DNA of 64,000 nucleotides, from assembly GCF_004005495.1 (NCBI RefSeq), contig NZ_RZYA01000002.1:372001-436000 (forward strand), read 5' to 3'. This stretch comes from Streptomyces antnestii (lineage in GTDB: Bacteria > Actinomycetota > Actinomycetes > Streptomycetales > Streptomycetaceae). Position numbers and translations under genes: made by a program. The notes below the pieces were generated by a model. It saw nothing but the letters and a program-made list of their open reading frames with translations, had not been told where the DNA came from and ran no database searches. Below are positions 26,843-34,074 of this stretch, in pieces. Within the stretch, counting starts at the first letter, position 1. Each line of letters begins with the position of its first letter.

Positions 26843-27772
26843 ATGCGCATCGTCGCGGCTCTCGGAGGTAACGCGTTGGCGCGACGGGGGGAGCCGATGA
26901 CGGCCGACCACCTGCGTGCGAACGTACGGGCCACCTGTGAGGCACTCGCCGGCCTCGCTCGCGAGCACGAGCTCGTCATCACGCACGGCAACGGACCCCA
27001 GGTGGGCCTGCTGGCGCTGCAGAACCTCGCGTACCAGGATGTGGCGGCCTACCCGCTCGACATCCTCGGCGCCGAGACGCAGGGCATGATCGGCTACGTC
27101 ATCCAGCAGGAGCTCTCCAACGCCCTGGCAGGTGAGCGTGAGGTGGCGGCCGTCGTCACCACGACCGTGGTCGACGAGGCGGACCCCGCCTTCGACCGCC
27201 CCACCAAGCTCATCGGTCCCACGTACTCCGCGCAGGACGCCGCGGAGGCCGCGTCCGAGTACCGGTGGACCATCGCGCGTGACGGCGCGGCGTTCCGGCG
27301 TGTGGTGCCGTCCCCGGCCCCGATCCGCATCGTCCAGTCGCCTCTCGTGAGCATGCTCCTCGAGAACGGCCGGCTCGTCGTCTGCGTCGGTGGCGGTGGC
27401 GTGCCCGTCAAGATCGACAGCAAGGGCCGCCAGACCGGCATGCAGGCGGTCGTCGACAAGGACGCCGCCAGCGCGGCCCTCGCGGCCGAGCTGAAGGCCG
27501 ACATGCTGATCATGCTCACGGACGGCGACTACGTCAGTGAGAACTGGGGCACCCCCGAGCAGCGGGACATCCTGACCGCCTCCCCGGAGGGCATCTCCGA
27601 ACTGTCCTTCGCCGAGGGCTCCATGAAGCCGAAGGTCGACTCCGCGGTGCGGTTCGCGAAGTCGGGCGGCAGCGCCCTCATCGGTCCGCTCGACCGGCTC
27701 GACGACCTGATCGCGCGTCGCGTGGGCACGGAGATCCGTCCCGACGTCCCGGAAGGCATCGTCTGGGCCTGA
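26843..27772 (+). CDS. allK: Carbamate kinase (ArcC/AllK-like)
   Basis: 309-residue carbamate kinase: carbamoyl phosphate + ADP to carbamate + ATP. Signature segments are ALGGNALARRG at the N-terminus, THGNGPQVGLL, GGGGVPV, DKDAASAALAAEL and MLTDGDYV. GGAGGG lies 6-8 nt before the ATG. It is divergent from allHFG. In E. coli the same pairing (AllFGH plus AllK) completes allantoin breakdown and yields ATP. There is no arginine deiminase or ornithine transcarbamoylase nearby, so a role in carbamoyl recovery from a ureide is favoured. Confidence 0.93.
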   Translation: MRIVAALGGNALARRGEPMTADHLRANVRATCEALAGLAREHELVITHGNGPQVGLLALQNLAYQDVAAYPLDILGAETQGMIGYVIQQELSNALAGEREVAAVVTTTVVDEADPAFDRPTKLIGPTYSAQDAAEAASEYRWTIARDGAAFRRVVPSPAPIRIVQSPLVSMLLENGRLVVCVGGGGVPVKIDSKGRQTGMQAVVDKDAASAALAAELKADMLIMLTDGDYVSENWGTPEQRDILTASPEGISELSFAEGSMKPKVDSAVRFAKSGGSALIGPLDRLDDLIARRVGTEIRPDVPEGIVWA

Positions 27773-27963
27773 CACGCCCCGGACGGGTCGCCTCCGGTGA
27801 CCTGACGAGCCGCTCAGCCGCACCCGCCGAATTCCTCGACTTTCACCGGTCGAGCGTCCTGGATTCCTTGGATTCCTCGGATATTATTGGGCGGGTGCGG
27901 CTATTTCTATGCCGGTCTCCATTCGGCGCACAGAGTATTTGCGCACGCAGAGCATGCAGAAAA

Positions 27964-27995
27964 GGGGCCCGGTAGGCCCCTCATCATGCGTGATG
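27964..27995. terminator. Hairpins between convergent carbamate kinase and MFS genes
   Basis: GGGGCC-CGGTA-GGCCCC (27964-27980) is followed at once by CATCA-TGCG-TGATG (27982-27995). The 27773-28001 gap is otherwise non-coding and noticeably A/T-richer (GGATTCCTTGGATTCCTCGG direct repeat near 27861). Confidence 0.55.
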
Positions 27996-28001
27996 CGCGT
28001 T

Positions 28002-29552
28002 TTACGCGGGATTTTCCCGCCCCTGGCGGGAGCCCCTGAGCGCCATGTCCGGCCCCGACGGCTCCGCCTCCGCGCGCGGGACGGCGCGGGGCAGCGGCTC
28101 GGCGGGCGGGGTGGGGCGGGGCGGCTTCGGGGTGCGTCCGCCGGCCAGCGTGGCCGTCGCGGCCGCTGCTACGAGGAGGACGATCAGGGGGACCCGGATC
28201 GCCGAGGTGAAGCCGTGCAGGGTGGCGGCCCGCTCGCTGCCGGGGAACGCGGCGGCCGCGCTCGCCGCCACCGTGTTGAAGACGGCGGAGCCGATGGAGC
28301 CGCCCATCTGCTGGGCGGAGTTGACCGTGGCCGAGGCGATGCCCGAGTCCTGGGGCGGCACGTCGGACGTGGCGGCCGTCATGATGGCCAGGAAGCTTCC
28401 GCCCATGCCGACGCTGAACGTGACAAGCGCGGGCACGACGTTCGCCGCGTACGTCGACTGCGGGTCCAGGAGCGTGAGCTGGAACAGGCCGCAGGCCGCG
28501 ATGAACAGGCCCGCCGTCATCATCACGCGCGGGCCGAGCCTGGGCAGGAGACGCGTGCCGAGCTGGGTGGCCGTCGTCGTGGTGACGAGGCTGATCGGCA
28601 GGAAGCCCAGACCGCTGGCGAGGGCGGACCAGCCGAGCACGGTCTGCAGGTAGTAGGTGAGATACAGAGACACGGACAGCTGGCCCGCCATCAGCGCGCT
28701 GCCGGCGAGCAGCGCGGCGACGCGGCGCCGGTCGCGTACCAGGCGGGGCGGCAGCAGGGGGGCGGCCGCGCGGGTCTGCCACCAGGCGAACGCCGTCAGG
28801 AGGGCGACTCCGGCGAGCAGGGCGCCGAGTACCGCAGGCGTCGTCCAGCCGTGCGCCTCCGCCTGGCTGCACCCGAACACCAGCGTCGTCAGGCCCCCGC
28901 AGCCGAGGACGGCCCCGGCGATGTCGATGCGGCCGGTGAGGCGCTGCGTCCGGTCGCGCGGCGTCCAGAACGTGCCGAGGAGCGTGACGAGGGCGATCGG
29001 CACGTTCACCAGCAGGCACCAGCGCCAGCCGAACCACTGGGTGAGCAGTCCGCCGAGCACGACGCCGAGGGACGCGCCGGCTCCGCCGAGCGCTCCGAAG
29101 ACGGCGATGGCCTTGCGGCGTTCGCGTGCGTCGGTGAAGGTCGTGGCCACCAGGGCGAGCGCCGAGGCGGCCAGCAGCGCGGCGAACGCCCCCTGCACGG
29201 CGCGGGCGGCGAACAGTGTCTGTGCGGTGGGCGCGGCCCCCGCCGCCGCCGAGGCGACCGCGAAGCCGAGCAGGCCCGCGGAGAACACACGCTTGCGTCC
29301 CGCGTGGTCGGCGATGCGCCCGGCGAGCAGGAGCAGCCCTCCGAAGGCGACGGTGTAGGAGGTCACCACCCAGGGGCGGTCGCCGTCGGCCATGGCAAGG
29401 TCCGACTGCATGGACGGCATGGCCACGTTCACGATGGTGCTGTCGAGCAAGATCATCAGCTGGGCCAGGCCGAGGACGCACAGCGCCCACCAGCGCCGGG
29501 GATCCGGAAGCTGCTCCTGAGGTGTTCGGGCGGGCGCGGGAGGGACTGGCAT
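28002..29552 (-). CDS. MFS transporter, EmrB/QacA (DHA2) type
   Basis: 516-residue, 14-helix proton-driven exporter. The motif LDSTIVNVAMPSMQ in helix 1, GRIADHAGRKRVF (motif A) and the antiporter motif C region (GGAGASLGVVLGGLL) identify the DHA2 family. ATG at 29552 has no ribosome site, but TATACA lies only 8 nt upstream, so the mRNA is probably leaderless. The GTATAC palindrome overlaps that -10. This links the exporter to the carbamate kinase locus; it may export an intermediate or analogue. Confidence 0.9.
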   Translation of the reverse strand: MPVPPAPARTPQEQLPDPRRWWALCVLGLAQLMILLDSTIVNVAMPSMQSDLAMADGDRPWVVTSYTVAFGGLLLLAGRIADHAGRKRVFSAGLLGFAVASAAAGAAPTAQTLFAARAVQGAFAALLAASALALVATTFTDARERRKAIAVFGALGGAGASLGVVLGGLLTQWFGWRWCLLVNVPIALVTLLGTFWTPRDRTQRLTGRIDIAGAVLGCGGLTTLVFGCSQAEAHGWTTPAVLGALLAGVALLTAFAWWQTRAAAPLLPPRLVRDRRRVAALLAGSALMAGQLSVSLYLTYYLQTVLGWSALASGLGFLPISLVTTTTATQLGTRLLPRLGPRVMMTAGLFIAACGLFQLTLLDPQSTYAANVVPALVTFSVGMGGSFLAIMTAATSDVPPQDSGIASATVNSAQQMGGSIGSAVFNTVAASAAAAFPGSERAATLHGFTSAIRVPLIVLLVAAAATATLAGGRTPKPPRPTPPAEPLPRAVPRAEAEPSGPDMALRGSRQGRENPA

Positions 29553-29555
29553 GCA

Positions 29556-29571
29556 ATTTTTGTATACCAAA
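29556..29571. promoter_or_regulatory. Promoter/operator of the MFS gene (leaderless)
   Basis: On the minus strand, TTTGGTATACAAAAA contains -10 TATACA (29566-29561) placed 8 nt before the ATG, with TTTACG about 16 bp further upstream. The GTATAC core is shared with the sites at 1740 and 26794, so a bound regulator would cover the -10 and the start site. Confidence 0.5.
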
Positions 29572-29693
29572 GTTCACCTCAACGTAAAGGTGAGGACCGA
29601 GGGGTGGACAGGGGGTTCTGAATGGCATACAGAACGCCTACCTTCGGTAGCGCGTCGCCGCGGAGGGGCTGTGCCCTCGTTCGCTGCCTACTT

Positions 29694-29703
29694 GCAAATT
29701 TGC
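29694..29703. promoter_or_regulatory. GCAAATTTGC palindrome
   Basis: A perfect 10-bp A/T-rich palindrome in the otherwise G/C-rich divergent gap between the MFS and NCS1 genes. A half-copy TGTGCAAATTCC lies near 29747. Possible regulator site; no protein can be assigned. Confidence 0.3.
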
Positions 29704-29801
29704 CCAAGCAATGAATTCGGCGTGAGTGGCGAGGTCGCCAAGGGGATGTGCAAATTCCTATTCACCTATTGACCGCCCCCGGTGACCCCCGTAATCTCCC
29801 T

Positions 29802-29837
29802 TTCCGAAACAAGGAAGTGTTATTCCGCAATACGGAA
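29802..29837 (+). promoter_or_regulatory. Tandem TTCC...GGAA inverted repeats upstream of the NCS1 permease
   Basis: Two inverted repeats, TTCC-N7-GGAA (29802-29816) and TTCCG-N5-CGGAA (29823-29837), have centres 21 bp apart, two helical turns. They end 13 bp before the permease ATG, a repressor position. The form resembles IclR-type operators. No IclR gene lies in the window. Confidence 0.5.
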
Positions 29838-29850
29838 AGCCGGGTGTGCC

Positions 29851-31341
29851 ATGGCCGCCGTGCACGAAAAGCCATCCCTTGCCGCGGTCGACGCGGGCCC
29901 GCGGACGAGTCCCGCGCTGTACAGCAGGGACCTCGCCCCCACGAAGAAGGAAGGGCGCAAGTGGGGCGCCTACAGTGTGTTCACCCTCTGGGGTAACGAC
30001 GTCCACAGCCTCGGCAACTACGCCTTCGCGATCGGCCTGTTCGCGCTCGGGATGAGCGTCTGGAGCATCCTCGCCGCCTTCGTGATCGCCTCGGTGCTGC
30101 TGTTCCTGCTTCTGACCCTCTCCGGGTACATGGGGAGCAAGACGGGTGTCCCGTTCCCCGTCATGAGCCGCATCTCCTTCGGTATCAAGGGCGCGCAGAT
30201 CCCGGCCATCGTCCGCGGTGTCGTGGCCATCGCCTGGTTCGGCATCCAGACGTACCTCGCGTCGTCCGTGCTCGGCGCGCTCGCCAAGGTCCTCTTCCCC
30301 GGACTCCGCTCGCTCGACGAGAACTCGATCCTCGGACTGTCCACCCTCGGCTGGGCGACGTTCCTCACCCTCTGGGTCGTGCAGGTCGTCATCGTCAGCT
30401 ACGGCATGGAACTCATCCGTAAGTACATGGAGTTCGCCGCCCCGACCATCCTGATCACGATGACCGCGCTCGCGATCTGGATGTTCGTCCGCGCCGGCGG
30501 CTCGATCGCCATGTCGACCGGGCACGCGCCGAGCGGCTTCGGCATGTGGCGTCAGATCTTCGAGAGCGCCGCCCTCTGGGTCGTCATCTACGGCACGTTC
30601 GTGCTCAACTTCTGCGACTTCACCCGCTCCGCGAAGAGCGACCGCGCCATCGTCCGCGGCAACCTCGTCGGCATCCCGGTGAACATGCTGTTCTTCGCCG
30701 TCATCGTGGTCGTGCTCAGCGGCGCCCAGTTCAAGCTGAACGGCGAGGTCATCACCGGACCCGAGGACATCGTCCGGTCGATCCCCAACACGTACCTCAT
30801 GGCGGCGGCCTCGCTCGCGTTCATCACGCTGACCATCGCGGTGAACCTCATGGCGAACTTCGTGGCGCCCATCTACGCCCTCGTCAACCTCTTCCCGCGC
30901 ACGCTCAACTTCCGCCGCGCGGGCATCGTGAGCGCCGTCATCGGCCTGGTCATCCTGCCGTGGAACCTCTACGACAACCCGACCGTCGTCAACTACTTCC
31001 TCGGTGGCCTGGGAGCACTCCTCGGCCCGATCTTCGGCGTCGTCATGGCCGACTACTGGCTGGTGCGCCGCACCCGGGTCAACGTGCCCGACCTCTACAC
31101 CGAAGAGCGTGACGGCGAGTACTTCTACCAGCGCGGATTCCACCTGCGGGCCATCGGCGCGTTCGTGCCCGCCGCGGCCGTCGCCGTCGTCATCGCGCTT
31201 GTCCCCGCCTTCAAGTCCGTCTCCGGATTCTCCTGGTTCATCGGCGCGGCCCTCTCCGCCGCGATCTACCTGGTCGTGGCCGACCGCAAGAAGGCCACCC
31301 AGGACGTCGACGGCGAAGCGATCGCCGTAGCCGCCGGCTGA
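29851..31341 (+). CDS. NCS1 family nucleobase/hydantoin/allantoin permease
   Basis: 496-residue, 12-helix sodium- or proton-coupled symporter of the NCS1 family near PucI/Mhp1. It has the N-terminal SRDLAPTKKEGRKWGAYSVFTLWGNDVHS segment that contains the family Trp and Asn of the substrate site, GSKTGVPFPVMSRISFG, WFGIQTYLA (substrate-contact helix 3) and NFCDFTR. ATG at 29851 chosen as the first Met after which homology begins; the ribosome site is weak. Followed 52 bp later by the racemase-family gene, probably co-transcribed. Likely imports hydantoin-like, allantoin-like or purine/pyrimidine rings. Confidence 0.92.
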   Translation: MAAVHEKPSLAAVDAGPRTSPALYSRDLAPTKKEGRKWGAYSVFTLWGNDVHSLGNYAFAIGLFALGMSVWSILAAFVIASVLLFLLLTLSGYMGSKTGVPFPVMSRISFGIKGAQIPAIVRGVVAIAWFGIQTYLASSVLGALAKVLFPGLRSLDENSILGLSTLGWATFLTLWVVQVVIVSYGMELIRKYMEFAAPTILITMTALAIWMFVRAGGSIAMSTGHAPSGFGMWRQIFESAALWVVIYGTFVLNFCDFTRSAKSDRAIVRGNLVGIPVNMLFFAVIVVVLSGAQFKLNGEVITGPEDIVRSIPNTYLMAAASLAFITLTIAVNLMANFVAPIYALVNLFPRTLNFRRAGIVSAVIGLVILPWNLYDNPTVVNYFLGGLGALLGPIFGVVMADYWLVRRTRVNVPDLYTEERDGEYFYQRGFHLRAIGAFVPAAAVAVVIALVPAFKSVSGFSWFIGAALSAAIYLVVADRKKATQDVDGEAIAVAAG

Positions 31342-31393
31342 CCGACCCGCGTCACCCCCGGCCCCGGCCGACCCCCAGCAAGGAAAAGCACAC

Positions 31394-32149
31394 ATGCGTA
31401 TCCTCGTCGTCAACGTCAACACCACCGTCTCGATGACCGAGAGCATCGGCGCGCAGGCCCGCTCCGTGGCCTCTCCCGGAACCGAGATCGTGGCCCTCAC
31501 CCCGCCGTTCGGTGCGGAGTCCGTGGAGGGGAACTACGAGAGCTACCTCGCGGCCATCGCCGTGATGGAAGCGGTCCGCACCTACCCGCACCCCTTCGAC
31601 GCGGTCATCCAGGCCGGGTACGGCGAGCACGGCAGGGAGGGACTCCAGGAACTCCTGGACGTCCCGGTCGTCGACATCACGGAGGCCGCCGCCAGCACCG
31701 CCCAGTTCCTCGGCCACCGCTACTCCGTGGTCACCACCCTGGACCGGGCCGTGCCGCTCATCGAGGACCGGCTCAAGCTCGCGGGCCTCACGGACCGCTG
31801 CGCCTCGGTCCGCGCCAGCGGCATGTCCGTACTGGAACTGGAGAGCGACGAGGAAGCCGCCGTCGAGGCCATCGTCGAGCAGGCCGCGCAGGCCGTCGAG
31901 CACGACAAGGCCGAGGTCATCTGCCTGGGCTGCGGCGGCATGGCCGGCCTCACCGAGCAGGTCGTGAAGCGCACCGGCGTACCCGTGGTGGACGGGGTGG
32001 CGGCGGCCGTGACCATCGCCGAGTCCCTCGTCCGCCTCGGCCTCTCCACGTCGAAGGTCCGCACCTACGCGTCGCCGCGCCCCAAGAAGATCAGCAACTG
32101 GCCGCCGAACCTGACCGGGGCCGGCACGGACGGCGAGACCCAGGCCTAG
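31394..32149 (+). CDS. Asp/Glu/hydantoin racemase-family protein with Gly75/Cys180
   Basis: 251-residue protein of the Asp/Glu racemase fold, closest in appearance to hydantoin/allantoin racemases: MRILVVNVNTT start and the LGCGGMAGL segment with Cys180. AAGGAAAA lies before the ATG. Two-base racemases need a second cysteine at about residue 76 (ACxGD/ACFD), but here the segment reads IQAGYGEHG, with Gly75 in that place. Arylmalonate decarboxylase of the same fold also has Gly at this site and a single late Cys. So the enzyme may be a decarboxylase or isomerase rather than a racemase. Neighbouring NCS1 permease and carbamoyl genes suggest a ureide or pyrimidine route. Confidence 0.82.
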   Translation: MRILVVNVNTTVSMTESIGAQARSVASPGTEIVALTPPFGAESVEGNYESYLAAIAVMEAVRTYPHPFDAVIQAGYGEHGREGLQELLDVPVVDITEAAASTAQFLGHRYSVVTTLDRAVPLIEDRLKLAGLTDRCASVRASGMSVLELESDEEAAVEAIVEQAAQAVEHDKAEVICLGCGGMAGLTEQVVKRTGVPVVDGVAAAVTIAESLVRLGLSTSKVRTYASPRPKKISNWPPNLTGAGTDGETQA

Positions 32150-32157
32150 GACTCACG

Positions 32158-32202
32158 GGCAGCGGCCGCCCTGCCCCGTCAGTGGGCAGGGCGGCCGCTG
32201 CC
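32158..32202. terminator. Strong hairpin terminator
   Basis: A perfect 19-bp inverted repeat (GGCAGCGGCCGCCCTGCCC and complement) with a 7-nt loop follows the racemase-family gene. A further copy of CGTCAGTGGGCAGGGC follows at 32209, suggesting local duplication. Confidence 0.85.
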
Positions 32203-32242
32203 GCGCTCCGTCAGTGGGCAGGGCCCGCGTCGCCGCGCTCCG

Positions 32243-32512
32243 CTACCGGGCGTCGAGGTCGGCGGAGACGAGTGCCGCCAGCTCGTCGATGGCGGCGTCA
32301 GCGCCGTCGCCCTCGGCGGCGAGGGTCACGGAGTCGCCGTGCTTGACCGCGAGCGCGAGCACGGACAGCAGGCTTCGCGCGTCGACCGGGCTCTGCCCTT
32401 CGCGGGCCACCGTCACCTTGACCGGCTGCCTGGCGGCGGCCTGGACGAAGACGGAAGCCGGACGGGCGTGCAGACCGGCGGGCGAACCGATGACGACAGT
32501 GCGCTGAGGCAT
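32243..32512 (-). CDS. ptsH: Phosphocarrier protein HPr
   Basis: 89-residue HPr of the phosphoenolpyruvate sugar phosphotransferase system. His15 in GSPAGLHARPAS is the phosphoryl carrier and the regulatory-site region DARSLLSVLAL holds Ser47. ATG at 32512 with GAGGAGCAAGGT just upstream. In Streptomyces HPr is usually a stand-alone gene, as here. Upstream lies a 10-bp-arm inverted repeat likely to be an operator. Confidence 0.95.
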   Translation of the reverse strand: MPQRTVVIGSPAGLHARPASVFVQAAARQPVKVTVAREGQSPVDARSLLSVLALAVKHGDSVTLAAEGDGADAAIDELAALVSADLDAR

Positions 32513-32539
32513 ACCTTGCTCCTCTTGTCCGAGGGTCGC

Positions 32540-32567
32540 TGAACGGATGTGGTTTTGCATCCGTTCA
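32540..32567. promoter_or_regulatory. TGAACGGATG...CATCCGTTCA inverted repeat upstream of ptsH
   Basis: Perfect 10-bp arms with an 8-nt T-rich spacer, 28 bp before the HPr start on the leftward side. TTGAAC on the minus strand overlaps one arm and could be a -35, so a dimeric regulator could block or activate ptsH. Confidence 0.6.
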
Positions 32568-32775
32568 ATGACCGACTCTGTGGATTTACCAGGATGCTAC
32601 GGCGATGATGCGGGGAAGTAAACAGATACGGGCATGAACGGAAGGGGTTCGGGCCCGAACGGGAATCGGCGCCGATCGTCCCGCGGGCACGACGGCCGAC
32701 CGCCGTTTCCTCCGCCGTGACACGGGCGGTCTACGAGGTCGGGAGGCTGCCGCCCGATCGGGGAAGGGACCAGAG

Positions 32776-34032
32776 GTGCGACTGGTATCCGAGCGGCTGG
32801 TGAAGCTGCTGAACCGTGTGCCCGGCGGCAGCGTGCTCGTGAGACAGCTGCGCAACCCGGTCGTCGTACAGATGCTGCGGGCCACCGCCGCGGCGACGAT
32901 CGCCTACGTCATCGCACTCCACCTCAGCCGCGAGCCGGCCCCGCTGACCGCGCCGCTCACGGCGCTCCTCGTCGTCCAGGTGACCCTGTACGCCACCGTG
33001 AAGATGAGCATCAGCCGCATCAACGCCGTGGTCGTCGGTGTGTTCATCGCCATCGGATTCAGCGCGCTGGTGGGGCTGAGCTGGTGGAGCCTGGCGCTGA
33101 TCATCCTGGCCTCCCTCACCATCGGCCCGCTCGTACGCGCCAACGAGTTCGTGCCCGAGGTGGCGATCAGCGCGATGCTCGTACTGGGCGTCACCCAGGT
33201 CGCGTCGAGCGCCTGGGACCGCGTGCTTGAAACCCTCATCGGAGCCCTGACCGGCCTCGGCTTCAACCTCTTCTTCGCGCCGCCCCTGTGGGTGGACACG
33301 GCGGGCGACGCGCTGGAGGACCTCGCCCGGCGCATGCGCCGGCTGCTCCTCGACCTCGGCGACCAGCTCGACGCCGAGACGCCATGGCCGGTCGCCGCGG
33401 AACGGCTGCACGAGGCGCGCCGCCTCGACCAGGACATCGCGGAAGTGGACGGCTCCCTGCGTCAGGCCGAGGACAGCCTCCGGCTCAATCCGCGGGTGCG
33501 CGAGGGGAGACTGCACAGGGTGGTCCTGAGGACCGGTCTCGACACTCTCGAGATCTGCACCGTCGTGCTGCGCGTCATCGCCCGGACCCTGACGGACCTG
33601 GCCAAACAGCGCGAGGAGGAGTGGCTGCTCGAACCCGAGGTGTCGTTCGCGATGCGCGAACTGCTCGGCCATGTCGCGGACGCGATCGTCAGCTTCGCCG
33701 TCCTCGTCGCCACCGGCACCAGCGCGGAATCGGAGACGGCCGAGGACCGCCTGGTGAGCGACCTCGCGGCCGCCGGCACCCAGCGCGAACGGGTCGCGCA
33801 GCTGCTCCTCGACGCCGTCCAGGACAACCCACGTCAATGGCAGCTGCAGGGCGCCCTGCTCACCGAGATCGACCGCATCCTCGCCGAACTCGACACGGAG
33901 CACCGTTCGCAGCGCCTGATGGAGGAACTGGACCGCAACAGTCAGCAACTCCACGACCGCATCCCGGCGCTCGCCCGGGTGTGGAACTGGGCCCGCAAGC
34001 ACAGGCCCCGCGCCCGCCGCAGCCGTTCATGA
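32776..34032 (+). CDS. FUSC/aromatic acid exporter (ArAE) family membrane protein
   Basis: 418-residue inner-membrane protein. The N-terminal third has about six hydrophobic helices (residues about 35-165, including LTAPLTALLVVQVTLYATV typical of the family), followed by a long helical cytoplasmic domain rich in Arg/Glu and probable coiled coil (about 175-410). The layout fits FUSC/ArAE proteins, some of which export aromatic acids. GTG start at 32776. Monocistronic, convergent with the acyltransferase-like gene. Substrate unknown. Confidence 0.83.
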   Translation: MRLVSERLVKLLNRVPGGSVLVRQLRNPVVVQMLRATAAATIAYVIALHLSREPAPLTAPLTALLVVQVTLYATVKMSISRINAVVVGVFIAIGFSALVGLSWWSLALIILASLTIGPLVRANEFVPEVAISAMLVLGVTQVASSAWDRVLETLIGALTGLGFNLFFAPPLWVDTAGDALEDLARRMRRLLLDLGDQLDAETPWPVAAERLHEARRLDQDIAEVDGSLRQAEDSLRLNPRVREGRLHRVVLRTGLDTLEICTVVLRVIARTLTDLAKQREEEWLLEPEVSFAMRELLGHVADAIVSFAVLVATGTSAESETAEDRLVSDLAAAGTQRERVAQLLLDAVQDNPRQWQLQGALLTEIDRILAELDTEHRSQRLMEELDRNSQQLHDRIPALARVWNWARKHRPRARRSRS

Positions 34033-34074
34033 CGGCGCGGTGACTCGGGCGGTGACTCCAGCCGTGGTGAGCTC

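Noticed and set aside
29551..29772. Short frame in the MFS/NCS1 divergent gap
   Set aside because: No ribosome site or family resemblance, and it covers promoter and operator sequence.
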